Shown: piece by piece, positions 8,230 through 18,269 of the stretch
Layout: each line of letters starts with the position of its first letter
How positions within the stretch are numbered: the first letter of the stretch is position 1
Assembly: GCF_002944315.1 (NCBI RefSeq)
Contig: NZ_CP024314.1
Span: forward strand, 2,170,001 to 2,234,000
From: Rhizobium sp. NXC24
GTDB lineage: Bacteria > Pseudomonadota > Alphaproteobacteria > Rhizobiales > Rhizobiaceae
Reading direction: 5' to 3'
Length of the DNA stretch: 64,000 bases
The notes under the pieces: generated by a model
Seen by the model: the letters and a program-made list of their open reading frames with translations, nothing else
Databases searched by the model: none
What the model was told of the DNA's origin: nothing
Position numbers and translations under genes: made by a program

Positions 8230-9360
8230 ATGACTGTCCAGGCCAACGATCCCGCAATATCAGTCGCTTCCGAAAAACCGGCTTCGTTGCGCCCAACCCT
8301 TGAATGGATCGCGCGGCGGGCCGAGCCGATTGTCATCGGCCTTGCGGCTATCGTGATCGGTCTTGCGCTCTTCTCCCTCTTCATCCTGGCGATCGGCAAA
8401 TCGCCCGCAATGCTCTTCCAACTCATGTACACCGGCGGCTTCGGCAGTTGGTTTTCCGTGCAGAACAGCCTCAGCCGTGCCGCACCCCTTCTCCTGACGG
8501 CACTCTGCGTTGCCCTACCTGCCCGTCTCGGCCTCGTCATCATCGGCGGAGAGGGCGCGGTCGTGCTGGGTGGCGTAGCCGCCGCGGCGATGGCTCTGCC
8601 ACTCGTCGGCTCGGCACCGGTCTTCCTGACCTTCATTCTCATGGCGATCGCTGCCATGCTGGTTGGCGGCGTCTGGATCGGCCTCGCCGGCTTCCTGCGC
8701 CATTACCGCGGCGTCAATGAGACCATCTCGTCGCTGCTGCTTTCCTATATCGCCATCGCCCTGATGAACCAATTCGTCGAAGGGCCGCTGCGTGATCCTG
8801 CAAGCCTCAACAAGCCCTCGACCAAGCCGTTGCCGCAAGACTACATGCTTGGCCATATCCCGGGCATGGACGTGCATTGGGGTCTCGTCATTGGCGTCGT
8901 CGCCTGCATCGTTTCATGGGTATTGATCGAGGTGACGAGCTACGGCTTTGCGGCCCGCATCGCCGGTGGCAATGTCCGCGCCGCGCAGATCCAGGGCCTG
9001 CCGGTCGGCCGGCTGATTGCCGGCTTCACGGCGATCGCCGGCAGTTTCGCCGGGCTTGCCGGCATGATCGAGGTCACAGCCGTGCAGGGCAGCGCCAACG
9101 CGTCGCTTGCCGCTGGCTACGGCTACACCGGCATTCTCGTTGCCTTCCTCGCTCGGCACAATCCGCTGGCCATTATCCCGGTCGCGATCCTGCTTGGCGG
9201 CATCAATGCCGCGGGCGGCCTCATCCAGCGCCGCATGGGCCTGCCGGATGCCACGGTGCTGGTGCTGCAGGGCACGCTCTTCATCGTCATCCTCTTCTGC
9301 GAGACCTTTTACGGCCGCTTCAAGATCTTCAATCCCGACCTCTGGAAAAGGAGCGAATGA
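8230..9360 (+). CDS. ABC transporter permease, BMP/nucleoside type, subunit 1
   Basis: A 376-residue hydrophobic protein of the BPD_transp_2 permease family, like YufP/NupB. About ten membrane helices are predicted by eye from residue 30 onward. The family's central stretch is visible in VNETISSLLLSYIAIALMNQ and YGYTGILVAFLARHNPLAI. It begins 20 bases after the binding-protein gene with GGGAGAAG as RBS, and its stop overlaps the start of the second permease (ATGA at 9357-9360). It forms a heterodimeric inner-membrane pore with the next gene product. Confidence 0.88.
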   Translation: MTVQANDPAISVASEKPASLRPTLEWIARRAEPIVIGLAAIVIGLALFSLFILAIGKSPAMLFQLMYTGGFGSWFSVQNSLSRAAPLLLTALCVALPARLGLVIIGGEGAVVLGGVAAAAMALPLVGSAPVFLTFILMAIAAMLVGGVWIGLAGFLRHYRGVNETISSLLLSYIAIALMNQFVEGPLRDPASLNKPSTKPLPQDYMLGHIPGMDVHWGLVIGVVACIVSWVLIEVTSYGFAARIAGGNVRAAQIQGLPVGRLIAGFTAIAGSFAGLAGMIEVTAVQGSANASLAAGYGYTGILVAFLARHNPLAIIPVAILLGGINAAGGLIQRRMGLPDATVLVLQGTLFIVILFCETFYGRFKIFNPDLWKRSE

Positions 9361-10286
9361 TGGACGACACCGCAATCGGCCTCTGGGGAGTGCCCCTCGC
9401 CATCTTCGCCGGCGCGATCCGCGTCTCGACGCCCTTCATCTTCGTCAGCCTCGGCGAGACGATCACCGAGCGTTCGGGCCGCATCAATCTCGGCCTTGAA
9501 GGCACGCTCGTCTTCGGTGCCATGACCGCTTACGCTGTCGCCGTCATGAGCGGCTCCCCCTGGCTCGGCGTACTCGCTGCAATGGCGACCGGCGCAATTT
9601 TCGGCGCCGTGCATGGCTGGATCTGCAAATGGCCGAAGGTCAACGATATCGCGATCGGCATCGCCATGATGCAGTTTGGCCTGGGCCTCGCCTTCTTCCT
9701 CGGAAAACCGTTCATCCAGCCGGCGGCGCCACACCTGCCGGCAATTCCGTTAGGATTCTGGTCCAGCCTGCCGCAGATCCAAGCGGCGCTGAGCATCAAC
9801 GTGCTGTTCATCCTCGGCGCGATGCTCGCCTTCGCCCTCCGGTGGGCGTTCAAGAATACGCGTGTCGGCCTCATTTTGCGTGTCGTCGGCGATAGCACGG
9901 ATGCTGCACGCGCCATGGGCGTCAATCCGGATCGCGTGCGCCTGATGGCCACCGCCGTCGGCGGCTCGCTGGCGGCGATCGGCGGCGCCTATCTCTCGCT
10001 CTACTATCCAGGCTCGTGGAACGAACGCATCTCCTCCGGCCAAGGCTTGATGGCCGTGGCGCTCGTCATCTTTGCGCGGTGGAATCCGATCGGCTGCTTC
10101 CTCGCAGCATTGCTCTTCGGCGGCGCTGGGGCGCTCGGCCCGGCGTTGCAGTCGGTCGGAGTGACCGAAGGCTACTATCTTTTCTATGCCGCCCCTTACG
10201 TGCTCACGCTCGTCATCATGATCATTACCTCGTCGCCCACGCGCTCGCTCGCCGGTGCGCCGGGTGCACTCTCGCTCACCAAATAG
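9357..10286 (+). CDS. ABC transporter permease, BMP/nucleoside type, subunit 2
   Basis: A protein of 309 residues from the ATG at 9357 (a second ATG follows at 9360). It has the YufQ/NupC-type pattern: TPFIFVSLGETITERSGRINLGLEGTLVF near the N-terminus is the hallmark of this permease group. About eight to nine membrane helices follow. The start overlaps the stop of the first permease, so translation is probably coupled. A longer frame reaches upstream to 8877, but that part is the shadow of the first permease gene. Confidence 0.88.
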   Translation: MMDDTAIGLWGVPLAIFAGAIRVSTPFIFVSLGETITERSGRINLGLEGTLVFGAMTAYAVAVMSGSPWLGVLAAMATGAIFGAVHGWICKWPKVNDIAIGIAMMQFGLGLAFFLGKPFIQPAAPHLPAIPLGFWSSLPQIQAALSINVLFILGAMLAFALRWAFKNTRVGLILRVVGDSTDAARAMGVNPDRVRLMATAVGGSLAAIGGAYLSLYYPGSWNERISSGQGLMAVALVIFARWNPIGCFLAALLFGGAGALGPALQSVGVTEGYYLFYAAPYVLTLVIMIITSSPTRSLAGAPGALSLTK

Positions 10287-10298
10287 GAGAGATCATCC

Positions 10299-11008
10299 AT
10301 GAACAGTCTGGCAACAGCCGTCATCCCCGGGAAGCCGACCTATGTCGACGCCGACCCCTATCCCTGGCCCTATAATGGCGCGCTCCGGCCGGACAACACC
10401 GCCCTCATCATCATCGACATGCAGACTGATTTCTGCGGCAAGGGCGGCTATGTCGATCACATGGGTTATGATCTGTCACTGGTCCAGGCGCCTATCGAGC
10501 CAATCAAGGCAGTGCTGGCGGACATGCGCGCCAAGGGCTACCACATCATCCACACCCGTGAAGGTCATCGGCCCGACCTTGCGGACCTTCCGGCCAACAA
10601 GCGCTGGCGCTCGCGTCGCATCAATGCCGGCATCGGCGATCCCGGACCTTGTGGGCGCATCCTCGTGCGCGGCGAACCCGGCTGGGACATCATTCCCGAA
10701 CTTTATCCCCTTGCGGGCGAGACCATCATTGACAAGCCCGGCAAGGGCTCCTTCTGCGCCACCGATCTGGAACTGATCCTCAACCAGAAGCGCATCGACA
10801 ATATCATCCTGACTGGCATCACCACTGACGTCTGCGTGTCCACCACGATGCGCGAGGCCAACGATCGCGGGTTCGAATGCCTGCTATTGGAAGACTGCTG
10901 CGGCGCGACCGACTACGGCAATCACCTCGCCGCCATCAAGATGGTGAAGATGCAGGGCGGCGTCTTCGGTTCTGTCTCCAATTCTAAGACGCTGATCGAG
11001 GCTTTGCC

Positions 11009-11012
<4 letters not shown>
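10299..11012 (+). CDS. biuH: Biuret amidohydrolase (isochorismatase fold)
   Basis: Hydrolyses biuret to allophanate and ammonia in the cytoplasm. The 237-residue protein matches, from memory, the structurally studied BiuH of R. leguminosarum 3841 almost throughout ([17 protein letters not shown], then VQAPIEPIK). The Asp-Lys-Cys triad is Asp40 (IIIDMQTDF), Lys146 (DKPGKGSF) and Cys179 (TTDVCVSTT), four residues beyond the BiuH numbering Asp36/Lys142/Cys175 because of a longer N-terminus. It sits between the permease and ATPase genes of an importer and overlaps the ATPase start (ATGA). The allophanate formed can be removed by the AtzF encoded at 21806-23617. Confidence 0.9.
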
Positions 11013-12558
<1,546 letters not shown>

Positions 12559-12559
<1 letters not shown>

Positions 12560-13227
12560 TGGCGGAGATCAAGGCAGAACCCTTCGCCTTTCCGGTGAAA
12601 CACGACCAGCTTGCCCTTATCGTCATCGACATGCAGCGCGACTTCGCCGAACCCGGTGGCTTTGGTGCTAGCCTTGGCAATGATGTCAGTCGCATCGTCA
12701 GAATCGTCCCCGATGTCAAACGCCTCATCCAGGGCTTCCGCAACGCCGGCCTGCCGGTCATCCACACTATGGAATGCCACAAGCGCGATCTCTCCGACCT
12801 GCCGCCGGCAAAACGCGACCGCGGCAATCCGATGTTTAGGATCGGCGACAAGGGTCCCATGGGTCGCATCCTCATCTCCGGTGAGCCTGGCACGGCGATC
12901 CTACCGGAGCTTGCGCCGATCAAGGGCGAGGTCGTCATTGAAAAACCCGGCAAGGGCGCCTTTTACGCCACGAAACTTGGCGATGTCCTGCATGAGAAGG
13001 GTATCAAGCAGCTCGTCTTTGCGGGTGTAACGACAGAAGTCTGCGTGCAGACGACGATGCGCGAGGCAAACGACCGCGGCTATGAATGCCTGCTCGCCGA
13101 GGAGGCGACGGAAAGCTACTTCCCCGAATTCAAGGCCGCCGCCATTGCCATGATCCGCGCCCAGGGCGCCATCGTCGGCTGGACGGCTCGTGTCGACGAT
13201 ATCCTGGAAAGCATCGCCCATGCCTGA
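12559..13227 (+). CDS. Isochorismatase-family cysteine hydrolase
   Basis: A 222-residue paralogue of BiuH with the full triad Asp24 (VIDMQRDF), Lys129 (EKPGKGAF) and Cys162 (TTEVCVQTT). The surrounding residues differ from BiuH, so it may act on another amide such as a ureido acid, N-carbamoyl compound or carboxyamide. It starts on the last base of the ATPase gene and overlaps the cupin gene. The operon context indicates that the imported compound yields or accompanies a second amide substrate. Specificity is unknown. Confidence 0.85.
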
Positions 13228-13573
13228 AACGACCCGCGAACTGCTCACATCAGGCGGCTGGAAGGATCTGGAATTCGGGCCGTTCCGTGAAGAGGTGACA
13301 ATCCATTGGATTCGCCCCTTCGAAGGCGACCAACCGGGCGTGGCGCTCCTGAAATACGAAGCCGGCGCGTCCGTTCCCCGCCATCGCCATGAGGGGTTGG
13401 AAACCATTTTCGTTCTCGATGGGGTGCAGTCCGACGAGGCCGGCGACTACGGCCGCGGCAGTTACATCGTCAATGCCCCCGGCACAGAACATTCGGTCTG
13501 GAGCGATACCGGCTGTGTCGTGCTTATTCAGTGGGACCGGCCAGTGAAAATACTCGGAGAGGAAACGGCATGA
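13220..13573 (+). CDS. Small cupin protein (ChrR-like)
   Basis: A 117-residue single cupin domain starting MPETTREL, overlapping the preceding stop. Cupin motif 1 is visible as [16 protein letters not shown] (metal ligands His-His-Glu) and motif 2 as [13 protein letters not shown] (His). It resembles the ChrR/anti-sigma cupin type, but with no linked sigma factor. In this operon it could be a small metal-dependent enzyme or ligand sensor. The next frame begins at 13570 and overlaps its stop. Confidence 0.8.
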   Translation: MPETTRELLTSGGWKDLEFGPFREEVTIHWIRPFEGDQPGVALLKYEAGASVPRHRHEGLETIFVLDGVQSDEAGDYGRGSYIVNAPGTEHSVWSDTGCVVLIQWDRPVKILGEETA

Positions 13574-13920
13574 AAGCACGGTCAGCTTTCGAGGTCGCCC
13601 TACACGAATTCTACCGCAATGGCGGCAGCGCCAAGATGAACGATCCGGGCATCTTTATTCAACTGACGAAGAAGGACTCCGCGGGAACGCCGGCAGAAAT
13701 TCTGGGCAGCATGATCAAAATAGCGGCATTGAATGACGTCGCTGCCGTTCGCGATTATGCTTCAGACCGCATCTATCATACATATTTGGGAGTGGCATGG
13801 ACCTTGCTTCTTTATCCGCAGAGTTGGTGGCTAGGGTTCCGGCGCTCCTCTTCGGAGCGTGCTGGTCCGAGAGCCACCACCGGCTGGGGGAGAAATCCCA
13901 CCGGATGCACGGCGGGATAA
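13570..13920 (+). CDS. Hypothetical protein whose frame runs into the riboswitch; possibly truncated
   Basis: Starts ATG at 13570 with coupling (ATGA) to the cupin gene and an RBS-like GAGAGGAAA. The first about 75 residues (FEVALHEFYRNGGSAKMNDP, ILGSMIKIAALND) have normal protein composition, but I recognise no family. From about residue 86 the frame enters the guanidine-I riboswitch at 13826. The predicted C-terminus (Arg/Gly/Trp-rich) is then simply the reading of a structured RNA. Either the natural gene lost its 3' end when the riboswitch operon was placed here, or a frameshift before 13820 hides the true stop. Confidence 0.4.
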   Translation: MKARSAFEVALHEFYRNGGSAKMNDPGIFIQLTKKDSAGTPAEILGSMIKIAALNDVAAVRDYASDRIYHTYLGVAWTLLLYPQSWWLGFRRSSSERAGPRATTGWGRNPTGCTAG

Positions 13921-13943
13921 AAGCCCGGGAGACCTCGTAAGCC
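13826..13943 (+). promoter_or_regulatory. Guanidine-I riboswitch (ykkC class)
   Basis: The hallmark consensus elements of the ykkC/guanidine-I aptamer are present in order: CTAGGGTTCCGG at 13831, TGGTCCGAGAG at 13863, and CACGGCGGGATAAAAGCCCG at 13909, followed by GGAGAC. GGTGGC at 13827-13832 pairs with GCCACC at 13873-13878, and GCTCC/GGAGC forms the inner hairpin. On binding guanidinium this class switches on downstream genes. It precedes a transporter, carboxylase, DUF1989 pair and allophanate hydrolase, the established guanidine-degradation set. Confidence 0.93.
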
Positions 13944-13983
13944 AAGGGATTGGCGGCGCGATGGTCTTTGCCGATCCCTTTTT
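13944..13983 (+). terminator. Intrinsic terminator, expression platform of the riboswitch
   Basis: AAGGGATTGGC pairs with GCCGATCCCTT around a loop of about 18 bases, followed by a T-run. It sits directly after the aptamer and before the RBS (AAAAGGGGAA) of the binding-protein gene. This fits a transcription-terminating platform that opens when guanidine is bound. Confidence 0.8.
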
Positions 13984-14008
13984 GAAAAAAAGCAAAAGGG
14001 GAATTTCT

Positions 14009-15082
14009 ATGCAGACTTTTTCGAAGATCCTTTCCGTAACGGCTCTTTCGGTATCGCTGGCTTTCGGGCTTGGCTCTGCCGCAAGCGCCGCGCCGAAAAC
14101 CAGTTTCAAGGTCGCCTGGTCCATCTATGTCGGCTGGATGCCCTGGGGTTATGCCGCCGATCACGGTATCGTCAAGAAATGGGCCGACAAATACGGCATC
14201 AACATCGAGGTCACCCAGTTCAACGATTACGTCGAGTCGATGAACCAGTATACGGCCGGCGCCTTCGATGCCGTGACGCTGACCAACATGGACGGCCTCT
14301 CGATCCCGGCAGCCGGCGGCGTCGACACGACAGCCGTTATCGTTGGTGACTTTTCGAATGGCAATGACGCCGTCATTCTCAAGGACAAGGCAAGCCTCGC
14401 AGACCTCAAGGGCCAGAACGTCAATCTGGTTCAGTATTCGGTTTCGCATTATCTGCTCGCCCGCGCGCTCGACAGCATCAAGCTTACCGAACGCGACGTG
14501 AAGGTGGTTAACACCTCCGACGCCGATATGGTTGCGGCCTACAAGACGCCGGATGTCTCCGCCGTCGTCACCTGGAATCCGCTGGTCTCGACCATTCTCG
14601 AGGAGCCTTCCGCCAAGAAGGTCTTCGATAGCTCGCAGGTGCCGGGCGAGATCATCGACCTGATGGCCGCCAACAGCAACATCCTGAAGGACAATCCGAA
14701 TTTCGGTAAGGCGTTGGCCGGCATCTGGTATGAAACGGCGGCGCTGCTGAGGGCAGACACACCGGAAGGCAAGGCTGCCCGCGAGGCGATGGGGGCCGCA
14801 TCGGGCACAGACCTGAAGGGTTTCGAGGCGCAGCTCGCCGCAACCAAACTCTTCGATAAGCCTGCCGACGCGGTTGCCTTCACCACCTCGCCGAACCTGC
14901 CGAAGACGATGGATCTGGTGCGCAGCTTCCTGTTCCAGAAGGGTCTGCTCGGCAATGGAGCGCCTTCGGCTGACGTCATCGGCATCGAAATGCCCGATGG
15001 CAAGGTTCTCGGCGACAGTGCGAATGTCAAGTTGCGCTTCACGGAGACCTATATGAAGGCGGCCGCCGACGGTTCGCTCTGA
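14009..15082 (+). CDS. ABC substrate-binding protein, nitrate/taurine-type, guanidine-linked
   Basis: A 357-residue protein starting MQTFSKIL, with a Sec signal peptide ending GSAASAA. The mature part (FKVAWSIYVGWMPWGYAADHGIVKKWADKYGI) is an NMT1/SsuA-type fold, of the group regularly found with urea-carboxylase-like and DUF1989 genes. The ligand is most likely guanidine, because the gene is directly controlled by the guanidine-I riboswitch. Urea is the older annotation for this group. The frame stays open upstream to 13859, but that part is the riboswitch. It is followed by its permease and ATPase. Confidence 0.88.
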   Translation: MQTFSKILSVTALSVSLAFGLGSAASAAPKTSFKVAWSIYVGWMPWGYAADHGIVKKWADKYGINIEVTQFNDYVESMNQYTAGAFDAVTLTNMDGLSIPAAGGVDTTAVIVGDFSNGNDAVILKDKASLADLKGQNVNLVQYSVSHYLLARALDSIKLTERDVKVVNTSDADMVAAYKTPDVSAVVTWNPLVSTILEEPSAKKVFDSSQVPGEIIDLMAANSNILKDNPNFGKALAGIWYETAALLRADTPEGKAAREAMGAASGTDLKGFEAQLAATKLFDKPADAVAFTTSPNLPKTMDLVRSFLFQKGLLGNGAPSADVIGIEMPDGKVLGDSANVKLRFTETYMKAAADGSL

Positions 15083-15142
15083 GCGATACCTTCACTGGCG
15101 GCGCCGGCGCGCCGCCCGATCCCTTCATCCGCGGAGCCTTTC

Positions 15143-15961
15143 ATGCGTTGGATCAATAGCAGGCCTAGCCGGGGTGCGCAGCTTGCCTTGACGCTGTTGC
15201 CCTTTTTGCTGCTGATCGTCGCGTATGCCGTCGGTTCAGCCGCACGGCTTGCCGAAAACGCCAATGACAAGTTGCTGCCCAATCTTGCCGGCTTTGCCGA
15301 CGCCATCAACCGTATGGCCTTCATCGCCGATCCGCGCACGGGAGAATACCTGCTGTGGTCGGACACCTGGGCGAGCCTGGTACGGCTCCTGTCGGGCCTC
15401 AGCATATCCACGGCTATCGCGCTTTGCATCGGCATGCTCATCGGCATGCTGCCCTATCTCAGGGCTCTGCTGTCGCCCTTCGTCGCAGTCATTTCGATGG
15501 TGCCGCCGCTCGCGTTGCTGCCGATACTGTTCATCGTCATGGGCCTTGGCGAGACCTCCAAGATCGCCCTTATCGTGATCGGCGTTGCACCGACGATGAT
15601 CCGCGACCTGGCGCTGAAGGCGCTGGAATTGCCGCGCGAGCAGATCGTCAAGGCCGAGACGCTCGGCGGCTCCTCCTGGCAGATCGCGCTTCGCGTCGTG
15701 TTGCCACAGATCCTGCCGCGGCTGATCACCTGCCTGAGGCTCCAGCTCGGGCCGGCCTGGCTGTTCCTGATTGCCGCCGAGGCGATCTCCTCCGATTCCG
15801 GCCTTGGCTACCGTATTTTCCTCGTTCGCCGATATCTGTCGATGGATGTGATCTTTCCCTACGTCGTCTGGATCACACTGCTCGCCGTGCTCATGAATTA
15901 TCTTCTCGATCGCCTCCGCATCGCCGTCTTCCCCTGGTCCGAACTGGAGAAGCAGGCATGA
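15143..15961 (+). CDS. ABC transporter permease (TauC/SsuC family), guanidine-linked
   Basis: A 272-residue integral membrane protein with a BPD_transp_1 domain. The EAA loop, which contacts the ATPase, is visible as LGGSSWQIALRVVLPQILPRL. About six helices are evident, the first at residues 14-31. It overlaps the ATPase start by four bases. It is the single permease gene of the riboswitch operon, so the pore is probably a homodimer. Confidence 0.88.
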   Translation: MRWINSRPSRGAQLALTLLPFLLLIVAYAVGSAARLAENANDKLLPNLAGFADAINRMAFIADPRTGEYLLWSDTWASLVRLLSGLSISTAIALCIGMLIGMLPYLRALLSPFVAVISMVPPLALLPILFIVMGLGETSKIALIVIGVAPTMIRDLALKALELPREQIVKAETLGGSSWQIALRVVLPQILPRLITCLRLQLGPAWLFLIAAEAISSDSGLGYRIFLVRRYLSMDVIFPYVVWITLLAVLMNYLLDRLRIAVFPWSELEKQA

Positions 15962-16779
15962 GCGAACTCAGGATAGAAAAGGTCTGGAAGGAATACGGTG
16001 ACCAGATCGTGCTCGAGGATGTGTCGCTGACGGTCGCCTCCCGCGCCTTTGTCGCACTCGTCGGTCCCTCCGGCTGCGGTAAGTCGACCTTCCTGCGTAT
16101 GCTTTTGGGACAGGAACAGCCCACCAGAGGCGCGATCTCTCTCGATGGCGCGCCGCTGCCTAGCGAGCCCGACGCCGACCGCGGCGTGGTCTTTCAGCGC
16201 TACTCGGTCTTTCCGCATCTGACCGCACTCAACAACGTGCTGCTCGGCAAGGAGCTTGCCGGCTCGCGCTACAAGGCCAGGCTTTTCGGCGCGGCGCGGC
16301 GCAACGCGATCGACGAGGCGCGGCAACTCCTCGCGGAGGTCGGCCTTGCCGGCGCCGAAAACAAGTATCCAGCCCAGCTTTCCGGCGGCATGCAGCAGCG
16401 CCTGGCGCTGGCGCAGGCGCTCATCATGCGCCCCAAAGTGCTATTGCTCGACGAGCCTTTCGGCGCGCTCGACCCTGGTATCCGCGCCGAGATCCACACG
16501 CTGATGAAACGGCTTTGGCACGAAACGCAGATGACCGTCGTCATGGTCACGCATGACATGCGCGAAGCCTTCACGCTTGCCACAAGGGTAGTCGCCTTCG
16601 AGCGCCGCCGCGACCGGCCGGAAGAGAAGGAGCGCTACGGCGCGACGATTACCAAGGACATTTCCATCTGGCCGCCGCGTACTGCCGGCGCAGCCTCGAT
16701 CTTCAGCTCCGACCGGGACGGCCCGATCGCTTCAAAGGGGCACCGCCGGGACGACCTGGCACCGTCGGGAGACATCTAG
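15958..16779 (+). CDS. ABC transporter ATP-binding protein (TauB/SsuB type), guanidine-linked
   Basis: A 273-residue ATPase with Walker A GPSGCGKST, signature LSGGMQQRLALAQAL, Walker B VLLLDEPFGALD and the switch histidine in VTHDMREAF. The C-terminal 60 residues (ERRRDRPEEKERYGATITKDI onward) are an extension beyond the usual TauB length and typical of the urea/guanidine-associated subgroup. The start overlaps the permease stop. It powers import of the riboswitch operon's substrate. Confidence 0.88.
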   Translation: MSELRIEKVWKEYGDQIVLEDVSLTVASRAFVALVGPSGCGKSTFLRMLLGQEQPTRGAISLDGAPLPSEPDADRGVVFQRYSVFPHLTALNNVLLGKELAGSRYKARLFGAARRNAIDEARQLLAEVGLAGAENKYPAQLSGGMQQRLALAQALIMRPKVLLLDEPFGALDPGIRAEIHTLMKRLWHETQMTVVMVTHDMREAFTLATRVVAFERRRDRPEEKERYGATITKDISIWPPRTAGAASIFSSDRDGPIASKGHRRDDLAPSGDI

Positions 16780-16781
16780 CC

Positions 16782-17600
16782 ATGCAGCACGTCAGACGTT
16801 CGTCAGAAGAAATCGCCGTCAACCGCGCCCGTTATGAAGAACATCAGAGAAAGGGTCTGGAATTCGCACCCAAGGCCTTGCCGACACCGAGCCCCCTACC
16901 CGCCCCGCCGATCGATGCGGCTTTGATTGTCCATCAGGAAGTCATACCCAGCGGCTGGTACTGGTCGACACGCGTCAAGCACGGCGAGACGCTACACATT
17001 GCCCAGGAACAGGGCTTCTCGACCATCTCGCTCGCCGCCTGGAATGCGGCCGATACGAGCGAGCGGCTGAATCTGCCCGATACGGTGAAGATGCAATGGA
17101 CCACCGCCCTTTCGAAAGGCCGGGTGATCTTCTCCGACATGGGACGCGTGATGTTCTCCGTCACCGAGGATTCTTCCGGCGCACATGATTGCCTGATGGG
17201 CAGCTCGACTGCCGCCTCAAACCTGGCGAAATACGGCGAAGGCACCCGCAACAGCCGCGACAATTTCATCAAGCTTGCGACCAAGGCCGGATTGGACAAG
17301 CGCGACATTCCCGCCGTGCTCGCGCTCTTTGCTCCCGTTCGCGTTGATGTGGACGGCAAGTTCGCATGGCAGTCGGAGCTGCCGCATGACGGTGACTATG
17401 TTGAGCTGCGCGCCGAGATGGACATGATTGTCGGCTTTTCCAATTGCCCGCATCCGCTCGATCCAAGCCCGACATACGCACCGAAGCCGGTGACCGTGAC
17501 GCGGCTGGCTGTCCGGCCCACCAGCTCCGACGACCTGTGCCTCACAGCCACCGCAGAGGCAGTACGCGGCTTCGAGAACAACGCATCCGCCGACCTGTGA
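16782..17600 (+). CDS. DUF1989 protein, carboxyguanidine deiminase subunit lacking the cysteine motif
   Basis: A 272-residue member of the DUF1989 (urea-carboxylase-associated) family. Pairs of these proteins form carboxyguanidine deiminase (CgdAB), which converts carboxyguanidine to allophanate and ammonia. Family features are EEHQRKG near the N-terminus, then GARxD-type segments such as EDSSGAHDCLMGSS and GTRNSRDNFI. The cysteine cluster seen in the second paralogue is replaced here by SSTAASN, so this is probably the non-metal-binding partner. It starts two bases after the ATPase gene. I do not assign A or B names. Confidence 0.82.
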   Translation: MQHVRRSSEEIAVNRARYEEHQRKGLEFAPKALPTPSPLPAPPIDAALIVHQEVIPSGWYWSTRVKHGETLHIAQEQGFSTISLAAWNAADTSERLNLPDTVKMQWTTALSKGRVIFSDMGRVMFSVTEDSSGAHDCLMGSSTAASNLAKYGEGTRNSRDNFIKLATKAGLDKRDIPAVLALFAPVRVDVDGKFAWQSELPHDGDYVELRAEMDMIVGFSNCPHPLDPSPTYAPKPVTVTRLAVRPTSSDDLCLTATAEAVRGFENNASADL

Positions 17601-17617
17601 GCAGTGGAGAGACTATC

Positions 17618-18268
17618 ATGACCGACTTTATCCAGACCGCTCCGTTCCGCACGCTCAAGAACGCCGTGCAGGATCACTTCATTGCCGCAGAAGCGCCGTT
17701 CTCGACGGTGGTTCGGAAAGGCCAGACATTGCGCATCGAGGATAGCTATGGCCAGCAGGCGATCGACACGCTGTTCTACAACGCAGAAGATCATTCCGAA
17801 CGCTATTCCAGCCAGGACACCATGCGCGAGCAGGGTGCGGCCTATATCACAACGGGCACCGAGATTATGTCCAACGAGGGTCGCGTCATGTTGAGGATGA
17901 CGGCCGACAGTTGCGGACGTCACGACACTTCAGCCGGCGCATGCTCCTGCGAGAGCAACACGGTGCGCTTCGGCCACGGCACCAGATATCTCCATGCCTG
18001 CCGGGACAATTTCGTTCTGGAGGTCGCAAAACATGGCATGGGCAAGCGCGACGTCGTGCCCAACATCAACTTCTTCATGAATGTGCCGATCGAGCCGACC
18101 GGCGAGATGACCATCGTCGACGGCATCTCCGCACCGGGCGATTATGTTGAGCTCAAGGCCGAGATGGACGTGCTGATCGTCATTTCCAATTGCCCGCAAA
18201 TCAACAATCCCTGCAACGGCTTCGATCCGACGCCGATCCGCGTCCTCGTCTGGGACGGTGAGGCTTGA
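17618..18268 (+). CDS. DUF1989 protein, carboxyguanidine deiminase subunit with cysteine motif
   Basis: A 216-residue protein starting MTDFIQTAP, with GTGGAGAG as RBS. Between residues 99 and 111 lies DSCGRHDTSAGACSCES, with Cys99, His102, Cys109 and Cys111 as likely metal ligands. Further DUF1989 signatures are GTRYLHACRDNF and GDYVELKAEMDV. With the preceding gene it should form the heteromeric deiminase that turns carboxyguanidine into allophanate. The frame extends upstream of 17618, but that stretch overlaps the end of the partner gene in another frame. The carboxylase gene starts two bases after its stop. Confidence 0.84.
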   Translation: MTDFIQTAPFRTLKNAVQDHFIAAEAPFSTVVRKGQTLRIEDSYGQQAIDTLFYNAEDHSERYSSQDTMREQGAAYITTGTEIMSNEGRVMLRMTADSCGRHDTSAGACSCESNTVRFGHGTRYLHACRDNFVLEVAKHGMGKRDVVPNINFFMNVPIEPTGEMTIVDGISAPGDYVELKAEMDVLIVISNCPQINNPCNGFDPTPIRVLVWDGEA

Positions 18269-18269
18269 G

